This document shows, one piece after another, positions 36,357 through 48,014 of a DNA stretch of 64,000 bases (its first letter is position 1; each line of letters opens with the position of its first letter). The notes under the pieces are model-generated. The model was not told where the DNA came from. It searched no databases and saw nothing but the letters and a program-made list of their open reading frames with translations. Origin of the DNA: Anomaloglossus baeobatrachus (lineage: Eukaryota; Chordata; Amphibia; Anura; Aromobatidae); contig NC_134364.1 of the NCBI RefSeq assembly GCF_048569485.1, forward strand, positions 138,429,298-138,493,297, in the 5' to 3' direction. Position numbers and translations under genes: made by a program.

Positions 36357-37230
36357 GTTGTCCTCTCCTCTGCCCCTATGCAGGTTGCCCTGTCCTCCGC
36401 CCCTATGCAGGTTGCCCTCTGCTCCGCCCCTATGCAGGTTGCCCTCTGCTCCGCACCTATGCAGGTTGCCCTCTGCTCCGCCCCTATGCAGGTTGCCCTC
36501 TGCTCCGCCCCTATGCAGGTTGCCCTCTGCTCCGCCCCTATGCAGGTTGCCCTCTGCTCCGCCCCTATGCAGGTTGCCCTCTGCTCCGCACCTATGCAGG
36601 TTGCCCTCTGCTCCGCCCCTATGCAGGTTGCCCTCTGCTCCGCCCCTATGCAGGTTGCCCTCTGCTCCGCCCCTATGCAGGTTGCCCTCTGCTCCGCCCC
36701 TATGCAGGTTGTCCTCTGCTCTGCCCCTATGCAGGTTGCCCTCTCCTCCGCCCCTATGCAGGTTGCCCTCTGCTCCGCCCCTATGCAGGTTGCCCTCTGC
36801 TCCGCCCCTTTGCAGGTTGCCCTCTGCTCCGTCCCTATGCAGGTTGCCCTCTGCTCCGCCCCTATGCAGGTTGCCCTCTGCTCCGCCCTGTTTTGCTAAT
36901 ATTTTTAACACTAAGGTTCAGATACGGCTTTAAAGAAGGCAAATAAGTAATTTTATTATAAAGGTTAATGTGAAATACAAACTTAAAGGAAAAGTATGAT
37001 ATTGCGTACACTTTTGTATATTGAACATACAAAGGTTAAGTACAGTTAAATATACTTACATCACCAAGGAGCTTTGGACATCATCTGTCTGGAGGTCAGA
37101 GAAGCAGGACATAGACAGAGAACTCCTGGACATCACTGCCCGGACGTCTCACGGAGGCAGCAAACACGAGCTTATGTCTGTGCTATACTTCAGCTGATCT
37201 TATAGAGGCTTGAACAATATTACAAGCCTT
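36357..37230. repeat. block X1: 27-bp minisatellite plus ~335-bp tail
   Basis: About 20 copies of the 27-bp unit (reverse orientation) run to ~36893. They are followed by a tail starting GTTTTGCTAATATTTTTAAC and ending ACAAGCCTT. The same tail ends blocks X2, X3 and X4. X1 lacks the ~45-bp left boundary found in X2-X4. Confidence 0.9.
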
Positions 37231-37686
37231 TGTTAGGTTGGTCTCACAGTTTATTACGCAAATAAGTCTGGTTCGGTCTTGCCAGGGAGAATGAATTTCT
37301 ATTATTTTCTAAGTCAGTGAAAAAGGTTAACTCTTTCCTCATAATCCCCCCTATTGGCGTGATTGATGGACAGGGGGCCATCGAGAAGCTGTGGACTATA
37401 GAGAAAGCAGGCTAGCCTCCAGATACTTTCTAAGCCGCGGGTTTGCTCAGGGAGTGTCGTCTCACATCCGTCACCCAGGACTGCCTGCATGCCTCTAGAT
37501 AGGAGTCTCATCATGATACGCCAATGTGATTTCTAGAGGAAAGACAGCAGTATTAGGCCTTCTTGCAGTGGCTGGCATGGACCCATATCGATCTCCCCTC
37601 AAGTTTGACGGAGGTTGGAGTGGTCAGCTGGACAGTCAAAGGCCCTTCGAATCGTGGCTCAAGGGTCTTTCTCACGTGCTTCTTTA

Positions 37687-38316
37687 GGCCTCTGCCACAC
37701 TTACGTGACAAAACGTACCATTTTTGTCACGTACGTGTTAAAGGGGTGGTTTGATCCGTGTGTGCCGTGTTTGTGGCACGCACGTGTTCTCCGTGTGTTA
37801 TACGTAATAACACACGGAGAACGGAAAGCCCCGACTTACCTACTTCTTCCGGTGCTGTCTGCGGTGCTGAATGTCAGTCTCCGCCCCAGGCCATGCCCCG
37901 CTGACGCTACTTCCGGCCCCCAGTGAAGGAGAAGCGCTGTTCAAATTCACTGGGGGACGGATGCAGGGGACAGCCGCGGCAGAGACAGCAGGACTCGTGG
38001 AGGTGAGTATGTGTTTATTTAATTTTTAACATGTCACGTGACTTTCTCCGGCGCGTGTCACACTGACCCGCATCCACACTACATCCGAGTGGTACGGGTG
38101 CGGGCCGTGTGACACCCGTGGTCCCGGAAAAAAACTGACATGCTGCCGTTTTGAAAAAATGGACACACGTAAGTACGGAACGGACACACGTTCCGTTCCG
38201 AAATACTTACGTGTGTCCTAATCATTATGATTACCTAGGTCCCCGTGTGCACGTGTCTCCGGTACGTGGAAAAAAAGGCACACACGTTCCAGAGACACGT
38301 GAGTGTGGCAGAGGCC
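37687..38316. mobile_element. PIF/Harbinger-type MITE nested in ERV A
   Basis: The 630-bp insert has inverted ends GGCCTCTGCCACACTTACGTG (left) and, reverse-complemented on the right, GGCCTCTGCCACACTCACGTG. A 3-bp target duplication TTA lies at 37684-37686 and 38317-38319. ERV copy B has a single TTA and no insert at the same place. No transposase is encoded. TTA duplications and this size fit PIF/Harbinger MITEs. Confidence 0.92.
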
Positions 38317-38319
38317 TTA

Positions 38320-39547
38320 GGTAGACCCGGTCACCAGGCTTTAGAGAGTGGGTTCCTGGAACGGCATCAGGATCAGGTAGAGAAGAGTAGACCCTTTGGT
38401 GGGTTTCAGCTAGTCTCTTCTGCAGGGAAACAACATAAGACGTTAGGCTATCACATTGCAGGTGTAACTCCTGTGGGAAGTAGCATCCTAATCTGGGTGC
38501 ACTACCAAAGAGTATTTCAAAGGGTGAGAGCCTGTGCTTTCCCTGCGGGGTAGTCCTTATGGAGTAAAGAGCTATGGGGAGACATTCTGTCCATGGTCTA
38601 CCAGTCTCCTCCACTGCCTTGGCTAGTTTGAGCTTTAGAGTGCCATTTAACCTTTCCACTTTCCCTGATGACTGTGGGTGGTAAGGCGTGTGTAAGGCTG
38701 ACTGAATGCCTAACAGGGCACAGGTGTTCTGGAAAACTTGTCCAGTGAAATGAGTACCTCGGTCTGACTCTATGACTTCAGGGAGTCCAAACCGAGGCAC
38801 CAGCTCACAGGCCAATTTCTTTGCTGTAAATTGGGCCGTGGCTGAGCTTACAGGATAGGCCTCTGGCCATCCTGAGAAGAGGTCTACACAGACAAGTACA
38901 AACTCGTAGATGCCATGTTTTGGCAACTGTATATAGTCTATTTGTACTCTTTGAAATGGGGCAAACGTCTTTGGCATGTGTCTTTGCGGGGTTTTAGTTA
39001 GCTGGCCTGGATTATGTTGTTGACAGCTGTGACAAGCTTTTATTCTCTGGGAGGCGTATTGTCTGAAGCCGGGGGCTACCCAATAAGGTTGCATCTGGTT
39101 CATGATTGAGTTTGTGCTACTGTGTGTGGGATAGTGGAGTACTTGGAAAATGGCAGGGAACCAACTGCGTGGCAGGACGGGAAGTCCGTTTAGGCGCCAA
39201 ATCCCCTCCACCTTTTCTGCCCCCTTGGCCCGCCATCCGGCCTTTTCTTTCTCAGAGGTGTTTTCTTGTGTCTCAAAGAGGTTCTGCATTTCTTCCTCCG
39301 TCGTTGACACTGTTTCCGTCTCCTTCAAAGGGAGTAAGGCTGCTTGTTTTGCTGTTTTATCGGCCAAGCGATTTCCCCTTGCCTCGGGTGTTTGAGCCTT
39401 GGTGTGGGCAGCAACCTTTATGATTGCTAGCTGTTTTGGTATCAAGGCTACTTCCATTAGTTTCTTCACTGAGGCTCCATGCCTGATGGGATTTCCTGTT
39501 GCTGTGAGGAATCCTCTTATCTGCCAGATAGTGCCAAAATCGTGCAC
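38320..39547 (-). other. ERV A integrase part
   Basis: The region encodes a retroviral integrase: a zinc-binding end (CHSCQQHNPGQ), a catalytic core with the first acidic motif near QIDYIQLPKHG and later SDRGTHFTG, and HPQSSGKVERLNGTL. It would have joined viral DNA to the host chromosome. The MITE abuts its distal end. Treated as part of a fossil. Confidence 0.85.
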
Positions 39548-39903
39548 AATGCCGTGTGCATAGGCTGAGTCCGTGTAGATGTTCGCTGTTCATTCTTCCA
39601 GAAACTCGATTGCCCAGATGAGAGCAAGACGTTCTGCTTCTTGAGCAGATATGCGTGGAGGTAGCGGTTGTTTGGCTAGGACTGCATATAGAGTCACTAC
39701 TGCAAATCCGGTGTGGAACTTGCCTGCTTCATCAGCGTATCTGCTACATCCACAAAAAGTTCAAAGTCTGGATTTGTAAGCGGTGTTGCCTGTATATTGT
39801 GAAGGGGCTTTGCCTCATGTTCAATGAGTTGCTGACAATCATGATCAAATGGTGCACTGGTACGTTTGTCACTCTCTTCTGTCCTCTCTTCTGTCCTCTC
39901 TTC

Positions 39904-41224
39904 TCAACTTGTAAAGATCAGCAGATCAGCAAGGTTTAGACTTGTAACTCGAGCAAATGAGATGTTTGGGGGTAGCAACAGCGTGCACTGGAGTCTGACC
40001 TGTCTTGCCATGGAGAGGCGTTTCAGCTGCACTTGATTGAGAACAGCACAGATGTCATGGCTGGTAAGGATGGTAGTCGGGAAATCGAGTGAGATTTCAG
40101 ATGCTTTCTTCAGTATGTTTGAAACTGCTGTAACAGCACGGACACAGGTTGGTGCTGCTTTTGTGACGTTGTCAAGTTGAGAGGAGTAGTACCCGATTAT
40201 GTGATGTTTGTCCGTCTTCTGGGTGAGTACTCCTACGGCAAATCCTTGAAGCTCTGCTACGAACAGATTAAAGGTGAGATCATAGTTTGGTAGTGCCAGA
40301 GCAGGTGCATCAATCACTAGTTCCTTGAGCTTTTGAAAGTTTTGTCGAGCTTCTTCTGTGAGGGAGAAAGGAACATTCTTTGTGCAATCATACAGCGGTT
40401 GCATGAGTAGCGATGCATTGGGAATCCACTGTCTGCAAAATGATATTAGCCCTAAAAATCCTCTGAGTTGTTTGAGATTTCTAGGAATGCTTGCTTTCCT
40501 GATAACTTCTTGTCTGTCCAGGCTGAGGTATTTTTGTCCCGCAGAAAGGCAATGACCCAGGAAAGTGACCCTCGTTTTGCAGAACTGCAATTTATCTCTG
40601 CTCGCTTTGCATCCTACTTCTGCCAGAAAGGTAAGAAGACTTATTGAAGCAGTTGTGCATTTTTCTTCACTAGGGCAGCACAGTAGTAAATCATCCACGT
40701 ACTGGTAGATGTACTGCGAGAGGTAGCGGGAGGGGGGATTGTCTCAGCTGCGGTGGCGTAATTCCAGGCTTGACTGAAACTTTTACTGTAGGCACGGGTA
40801 GTGTGCCGAGGTCAGTTTTTGATGTGGACCAGAGTTTTGCAGGAACTTGTAGAAGTATTGGATCCGTGTTTACTTCATGTGTAACTTCAGATTCTGGTTG
40901 GTCTTCTATCATCTGGAGAGTGCACAGTATTTCTTCTGGGATATCTTCTGGAATTTGCAGGATAGCAGATCCATCTTCATTGTAGACAATCTGAGCTTGT
41001 AGTCTTGATAGTAGATCTGCTCCCACTAGGGCATCTCCACCCAGGGGGGACACTAAGAATTTAGACACGAACATGTATGGTCCCAGTTTCACCTTCAGTG
41101 GATGTATTATTGAGATTATCTGGGCTTGCCCATCAACTCCGGATACTACAGTAGCTTCAGAGGAGATGGATCCTTCAGGCACCAGATTGTTGGGGAGTAC
41201 GGAGCGAGAGGCTCCTGAGTCCAC
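39904..41224 (-). other. ERV A protease and RT/RNase H part
   Basis: The protease part starts MDSGASRSVLPNNLV, with the aspartic protease DSGA motif. The polymerase part has the VDDLLLC catalytic motif, followed by FLGHCLSAGQKYL and LRGFLGLISFCRQWIP, typical of class I retroviral reverse transcriptase, then connection and RNase H-like sequence. Treated as part of a fossil. Confidence 0.8.
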
Positions 41225-41366
41225 TAAAGCTCTTATTTCCTTGTTGCCAATGTGAAGGGGGACATGTATAAATGGACCTCTGGCATCCCTATCCCGTGCT
41301 GCCGCAAGTCAGGCAGTCTTCTCCTCCTGACTCTGGGGTTGGTTTTGAGTGTCCCTCTTCTTCTTT

Positions 41367-42338
41367 CTACAGTCTCTGATCACATGTCCTCTGACTCCCA
41401 CAATAGTAGCAGGTCGGTGCCTTCCTTCTTGTACCTTCTGGCTCACCGTCCACTGCTGCTATGACAACTTTCTTGTTGCTCCTTTTATCCTTTGCGTCGG
41501 TTTCTAAGCCACTTGCTTTGTTCACTAGAAGATCTATGTCTTCCATGTTTCTCCATTCTGGGCAGCACGCTTTCAATCTTTCTGCCAGAGGTGCATGTAT
41601 TCCATCCATGAAGGATCTTATCATCAGGCGACGTATCGCACCCGCTTGTAAGTCCAGCCCTTCATCTGCGAATGACTGCATCAATCTGTAGTAAAATGAG
41701 CTGACATTCTCCACATGACCTTGATGCACTGGTCCCATTGTGCCCTTAGTTCTTTGCTCCTGGGCGCAGAAGAGATTGAGTCTTATCATAAAATCTTGGC
41801 CCGATTCCACATTACGGGTATTGTCCGGAACATGTCCTGTCAGGTGGGCAGTGAGTTTGGCATACAGTTCGGGAGACATTTTAACTCTACACAAACCTTC
41901 CATGTCCAACCAAGTGCTTCTGTAGGAGACCTGTATTTGGTTCAGGTAACGTGAAAAACTGACTGGGTTTCTAGTCGGGTCTGGAGCATTTTGCAGGAAA
42001 GCCATCTGCTGGGCTGGAGTCCAGGGTACGTAGTCATCATACGTACGAGGAACTGCATCTCTGGGAGCATCTGGGTTTTGTGGATTAACAGGTGGTCTTA
42101 TCAGGACTCTTCTTTCCACTACGGGATAAAGAGGCACTGGTGCTGTGGCTTGTAGCTTGTGCTGTGGGGCTCCACAGGCTAGGCATGTTTCACTCCAGTC
42201 CGGATTTTGTTGGCTACAGTTTGTGCAGGTCCATCCCGGGGATCCTGCTATTTTTGAAGCTGTTCCAGGAGTAGCTGACAGGTACGGAGGAAGCTGCTGT
42301 TCCTTATTAGCCTTCTTCCCATGTGTCTGATTCTTCAT
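41367..42338 (-). other. ERV A Gag part with RanBP2-type zinc finger
   Basis: A 323-codon Gag stretch. Residues 36-55 match the RanBP2 zinc-finger pattern exactly: W-x-C-x2-C-x3-N-x6-C-x2-C. A capsid-like region follows (PWTPAQQMAFLQNAPDPTRN, then MIRLNLFCAQEQRTKG), with a C-x2-C zinc-knuckle-like end. The protein sequence is identical to that of copy B as far as could be read. Confidence 0.8.
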
Positions 42339-43459
42339 GATATATCCAACCTTGATCGTGGGCTGTTTTTGCCATGTCAGAAAGAGTTCTGACTAGTTCA
42401 GTCCATGATTTATCTGCTATCACTCCTGCTCTAGTAGCTGTTATTGTGTCCCATTTGTTGGGGTCCAATTGATCCTTCCCCTTCAATCCAAATGTCTTAA
42501 AAACTTCCTTGGACTGACTGGCTGTTCTTTTGCCATGATAACACGTAATGAGATGTTGCAGGGTGCATCCAGCTCTTCTGTCTTTTGATATTCCTTACCC
42601 CATTCTTCGTCTATCTTCTTCAGCTTTTAGACCCTTGAACGTCCTTTGGACTAAACCTACCTATCCTGGAGATACTCAGAGACTAACTCCTTTTGTATTC
42701 CTACCTAAGGTGAGGTCTAGAACCACCTTTCCTGGAGATACTCAGAGACTAACTCCTTTTGTATTCCTACTGAAAGGTGGTGTCCTAACTTCAGAGGGGG
42801 CTGAGAATGTTGAATGGCGCTGGGTTACCCTTCTTGTACCAAAGGTACACTCTATATCCGATAGCAATGGCAAACAGGGCTATTCCCACTAACACTAGGG
42901 CAGTGAATATCACATCCATTGGACAGAGCAGGTACACTATTCCCTTTCAACACTCACTGATGTATGGGATCTATAACAACCAGCAAAGACAACAGCACAG
43001 AAGCAAAGCGCAGGAGAGCAGACACGCGACACACGGAGAGGCAGAGAAACACAAAGAAACAAACAAACAACCAACCAAGGCACAGAAAACATCAGCTGGT
43101 AAGGCTCTCTCAGAGTTCAGTAGAAACCCGCCAATAACCCAGTTTCTACTCACAGTGTACCATTTTGCGCGTTGAGGAGAGGGGAGATCAGATGTGGGGA
43201 GCATAAAGAGAAGAATAAGGTTCAACTCTTACCTGGCCAGGTGTTTCTGGTCCCCACGTCTGGTCACCTCCTCCTCTGAATGGCAAGACAGTCCACTGCG
43301 TCCTGGGATTAGAAACACGGGTCCCTGCTTTTCGGGCGCCAGATAATGTTAGGTTGGTCTCACAGTTTATTACGCAAATAAGTCTGGTTCGGTCTTGCCA
43401 GGGAGAATGAATTTCTATTATTTTCTAAGTCAGTGAAAAAGGTTAACTCTTTCCTCACA

Positions 43460-44892
43460 ATAACGTGAGGAAACTCCTATCGAGAGGCATGCAGGCAGTC
43501 CTGTTTTGCCCCTCTGCTCCGCCCCTATGCAGGTTGCCCTCTGCTCCGCCCCTATGCAGGTTGCCCTCTGCTCCGCCCCTATGCAGGTTGCCCTCTGCTC
43601 CGCCCCTATGCAGGTTGCCCTCTGCTCCGCCCCTATGCAGGTTGCCCTCTGCTCCGCCCCTATGCAGGTTGCCCTCTGCTCCGCCCCTATGCAGGTTGCC
43701 CTCTGCTCCGCCCCTATGCAGGTTGCCCTCTGCTCCGCCCCTATGCAGGTTGCCCTCTGCTCCGCCCCTATGCAGGTTGCCCTCTCCTCCGCCCCTATGC
43801 AGGTTGCCCTCTGCTCCGCCCCTATGCAGGTTGCCCTCTGCTCCGCCCCTATGCAGGTTGCCCTCTGCTCCGCCCCTATGCAGGTTGCCCTCTGCTCCGC
43901 CCCTATGCAGGTTGCCCTCTGCTCCGCCCCTATGCAGGTTGCCCTCTGCTCCGCCCCTATGCAGGTTGCCCTCTGCTCCGCCCCTATGCAGGTTGCCCTC
44001 TGCTCCGCCCCTATGCAGGTTGCCCTCTGCTCCGCCCCTATGCAGGTTGCCCTCTGCTCCGCCCCTATGCAGGTTGCCCTCTGCTCCGCCCCTATGCAGG
44101 TTGCCCTCTGCTCCGCCCCTATGCAGGTTGCCCTCTGCTCCGCCCCTATGCAGGTTGCCCTCTGCTCCGCCCCTATGCAGGTTGCCCTCTGCTCCGCCCC
44201 TATGCAGGTTGCCCTCTGCTCCGCCCCTATGCAGGTTGCCCTCTGCTCCGCCCCTATGCAGGTTGCCCTCTGCTCCGCCCCTATGCAGGTTGCCCTCTGC
44301 TCCGCCCCTATGCAGGTTGCCCTCTGCTCCGCCCCTATGCAGGTTGCCCTCTGCTCCTCCCCTATGCAGGTTGTCCTCTGCTCCTCCCCTATGCAGGTTG
44401 CCCTCTGCTCCGCCCCTATGCAGGTTGCCCTCTGCTCCGCCCCTTTGCAGGTTGCCCTCTGCTCCGCCCCTTTGCAGGTTGCCCTCTGCTCCGCCCCTTT
44501 GCAGGTTGCCCTCTGCTCCGCCCCTATGCAGGTTTCCCTCTGCTCCGCCCTGTTTTGCTAATATTTTTAACACTAAGGTTCAGATACGGCTTTAAAGAAG
44601 GCAAATAAGTAATTTTATTATAAAGGTTAATGTGAAATACAAACTTAAAGGAAAAGTATGATATTGCGTACACGTTTGTATATTGAACATACAAAGGTTA
44701 AGTACAGTTAAATATACTTACATCACCAAGGAGCTTTGGACATCATCTGTCTGGAAGTCAGAGAAGCAGGACATAGACAGAGAACTCCTGGACATCACTG
44801 CCCGGACGTCTCACGGAGGCAGCAAACACGAGCTTATGTCTGTGCTATACTTCAGCTGATCTTATAGAGGCTTGAACAATATTACAAGCCTT
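43460..44892. repeat. block X2: 27-bp minisatellite with common flanks
   Basis: It starts ATAACGTGAGGAAACTCCTA, then a short segment that is an inverted copy of sequence near the 3' end of the ERV. About 38 copies of the 27-bp unit follow (43505-44552), then the common tail ending ACAAGCCTT. It is flanked on both sides by 113-bp LTR-like blocks. Confidence 0.92.
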
Positions 44893-45005
44893 TGTTAGGT
44901 TGGTCTCACAGTTTATTACGCAAATAAGTCTGGTTCGGTCTTGCCAGGGAGAATGAATTTCTATTATTTTCTAAGTCAGTGAAAAAGGTTAACTCTTTCC
45001 TCACA
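44893..45005 (-). mobile_element. solitary 113-bp LTR-like block
   Basis: It is identical in form to the terminal repeats of ERVs A and B but has no internal region beside it. The flanks are ACAAGCCTT to the left and ATAACG to the right. It carries a minus-strand AATAAA. This is what recombination between the two LTRs of a provirus leaves behind. Confidence 0.85.
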
Positions 45006-46330
45006 ATAACGTGAGGAAACTCCTATCGAGAGGCATGCAGGCAGTCCTGTTTTGCCCCTCTGCTCCGCCCCTATGCAGGTTGCCCTCTGCTCCGCCCCTA
45101 TGCAGGTTGCCCTCTGCTCCGCCCCTATGCAGGTTGCCCTCTGCTCCGCCCCTATGCAGGTTGCCCTCTGCTCCGCCCCTATGCAGGTTGCCCTCTGCTC
45201 CGCCCCTATGCAGGTTGCCCTCTGCTCCGCCCCTATGCAGGTTGCCCTCTCCTCCGCCCCTATGCAGGTTGCCCTCTGCTCCGCCCCTATGCAGGTTGCC
45301 CTCTGCTCCGCCCCTATGCAGGTTGCCCTCTGCTCCGCCCCTATGCAGGTTGCCCTCTGCTCCGCCCCTATGCAGGTTGCCCTCTGCTCCGCCCCTATGC
45401 AGGTTGCCCTCTGCTCCGCCCCTATGCAGGTTGCCCTCTGCTCCGCCCCTATGCAGGTTGCCCTCTGCTCCGCCCCTATGCAGGTTGCCCTCTGCTCCGC
45501 CCCTATGCAGGTTGCCCTCTGCTCCGCCCCTATGCAGGTTGCCCTCTGCTCCGCCCCTATGCAGGTTGCCCTCTGCTCCGCCCCTATGCAGGTTGCCCTC
45601 TGCTCCGCCCCTATGCAGGTTGCCCTCTGCTCCGCCCCTATGCAGGTTGCCCTCTGCTCCGCCCCTATGCAGGTTGCCCTCTCCTCCGCCCCTATGCAGG
45701 TTGCCCTCTGCTCCGCCCCTATGCAGGTTGCCCTCTGCTCCGCCCCTATGCAGGTTGCCCTCTGCTCCGCCCCTATGCAGGTTGCCCTCTGCTCCGCCCC
45801 TATGCAGGTTGTCCTCTGCTCCTCCCCTATGCAGGTTGCCCTCTGCTCCGCCCCTATGCAGGTTGCCCTCTGCTCCGCCCCTTTGCAGGTTGCCCTCTGC
45901 TCCGCCCCTTTGCAGGTTGCCCTCTGCTCCGCCCCTTTGCAGGTTGCCCTCTGCTCCGCCCCTATGCAGGTTTCCCTCTGCTCCGCCCTGTTTTGCTAAT
46001 ATTTTTAACACTAAGGTTCAGATACGGCTTTAAAGAAGGCAAATAAGTAATTTTATTATAAAGGTTAATGTGAAATACAAACTTAAAGGAAAAGTATGAT
46101 ATTGCGTACACGTTTGTATATTGAACATACAAAGGTTAAGTACAGTTAAATATACTTACATCACCAAGGAGCTTTGGACATCATCTGTCTGGAAGTCAGA
46201 GAAGCAGGACATAGACAGAGAACTCCTGGACATCACTGCCCGGACGTCTCACGGAGGCAGCAAACACGAGCTTATGTCTGTGCTATACTTCAGCTGATCT
46301 TATAGAGGCTTGAACAATATTACAAGCCTT
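45006..46330. repeat. block X3: 27-bp minisatellite with common flanks
   Basis: It has the same organisation as X2 but fewer copies (about 34; 45057-45990). The flanks and tail match X2 almost base for base. Confidence 0.92.
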
Positions 46331-46652
46331 TGTTAGGTTGGTCTCACAGTTTATTACGCAAATAAGTCTGGTTCGGTCTTGCCAGGGAGAATGAATTTCT
46401 ATTATTTTCTAAGTCAGTGAAAAAGGTTAACTCTTTCCTCACAATACCCCCTATTGGCGTGATTGATGGACAGGGGGCCATCGAGAAGCTGTGGACTATA
46501 GAGAAAGCAGGCTAGCCTCCAGATACTTTCTAAGCCGCGGGTTTGCTCAGGGAGTGTCGTCTCACATCCGTCACCCAGGACTGCCTGCATGCCTCTAGAT
46601 AGGAGTCTCATCATGATACGCCAAGGTGATTTCTAGAGGAAAGACAGCAGTA

Positions 46653-48014
46653 TTAGGCCTTCTTGCAGTGGCTGGCATGGACCCATATCGATCTCCCCTC
46701 AAGTTTGACGGAGGTTGGAGTGGTCAGCTGGACAGTCAAAGGCCCTTCGAATCGTGGCTCAAGGGTCTTTCTCACGTGCTTCTTTAGGTAGACCCGGTCA
46801 CCAGGCTTTAGAGAGTGGGTTCCTGGAACGGCATCAGGATCAGGTAGAGAATAGTAGACCCTTTGGTGGGTTTCAGCTAGTCTCTTCTGCAGGGAAACAA
46901 CATAAGACGTTAGGCTATCACATTGCAGGTGTAACTCCTGTGGGAAGTAGCATCCTAATCTGGGTGCACTACCAAAGAGTATTTCAAAGGGTGAGAGCCT
47001 GTGCTTTCCCTGCGGGGTAGTCCTTATGGAGTAAAGAGCTATGGGGAGACATTCTGTCCATGGTCTACCAGTCTCCTCCACTGCCTTGGCTAGTTTGAGC
47101 TTTAGAGTGCCATTTAACCTTTCCACTTTCCCTGATGACTGTGGGTGGTAAGGCGTGTGTAAGGCTGACTGAATGCCTAACAGGGCACAGGTGTTCTGGA
47201 AAACTTGTCCAGTGAAATGAGTACCTCGGTCTGACTCTATGACGTCAGGGAGTCCAAACCGAGGCACCAGCTCACAGGCCAATTTCTTTGCTGTAAATTG
47301 GGCCGTGGCTGAGCTTACAGGATAGGCCTCTGGCCATCCTGAGAAGAGGTCTACACAGACAAGTACAAACTCGTAGATGCCATGTTTTGGCAACTGTATA
47401 TAGTCTATTTGTACTCTTTGAAATGGGGCAAACGTCTTTGGCATGTGTCTTTGCGGGGTTTTAGTTAGCTGGCCTGGATTATGTTGTTGACAGCTGTGAC
47501 AAGCTTTTATTCTCTGGGAGGCGTATTGTCTGAAGCCGGGGGCTACCCAATAAGGTTGCATCTGGTTCATGATTGAGTTTGTGCTACTGTGTGTGGGATA
47601 GTGGAGTACTTGGAAAATGGCAGGGAACCAACTGCGTGGCAGGACGGGAAGTCCGTTTAGTTGCCAAATCCCCTCCACCTTTTCTGCCCCCTTGGCCCGC
47701 CATCCGGCCTTTTCTTTCTCAGAGGCGTTTTCTTGTGTCTCAAAGAGGTTCTGCATTTCTTCCTCCGTCGTTGACACTGTTTCCATCTCCTTCAAAGGGA
47801 GTAAGGCTGCTTGTTTTGCTGTTTGATCGGCCAAGCGATTTCCCCTTGCCTCGGGTGTTTGAGCCTTGGTGTGGGCAGCAACCTTTATGATTGCTAGCTG
47901 TTTTGGTATCAAGGCTACTTCCATTAGTTTCTTCACTGAGGCTCCATGCCTGATGGGATTTCCTGTTGCTGTGAGGAATCCTCTTATCTGCCAGATAGTG
48001 CCAAAATCGTGCAC
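46653..48014 (-). other. ERV B integrase part
   Basis: A long open integrase stretch: zinc-binding CHSCQQHN, catalytic core with SDRGTHFTG and GKVERLNGTL, and a C-terminal GPLTVQLTTPTSVKLEG close to the gammaretroviral GPYTVLLTTPT motif. This C-terminus supports the class I assignment. Confidence 0.87.

Larger units (their letters stand above)
37231..43459 (-). mobile_element. ERV copy A (class I, gammaretrovirus-like), with nested MITE
   Basis: A provirus-like element in minus orientation. Flanking 113-bp repeats (37231-37343 and 43347-43459) begin TGTGAGG and end CCTAACA on that strand and differ by about one base. A Lys-type primer-binding site (TGGCGCCCGAA) lies five bases inside the 5' repeat. 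Parts in order on the minus strand are gag, protease, reverse transcriptase/RNase H and integrase; no envelope gene was recognised. The integrase C-terminus resembles the gammaretroviral LTTPT...KLEG type. It is a fossil, broken in several places, and contains a 630-bp MITE. It is almost identical to copy B apart from the MITE, so both are young and share an origin. Confidence 0.85.

Noticed and set aside
37314-37514. Small protein between integrase and the 3' repeat of the ERV as an accessory or envelope gene
   Set aside because: Only ~65 codons, with no signal peptide, surface or transmembrane features. Part of it recurs inverted in the X blocks, which fits non-coding terminal sequence better.
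43455-46033. Very long reading frames on both strands (over 330 codons) with nine-residue repeats
   Set aside because: They follow from a stop-free 27-bp unit. Several frames on both strands are open at once, and there is no start context, splice site or domain.
37231-46443. Two independent ERV insertions
   Set aside because: Both copies have the same flanking X sequence and share the same defects, so one insertion followed by tandem duplication is simpler.
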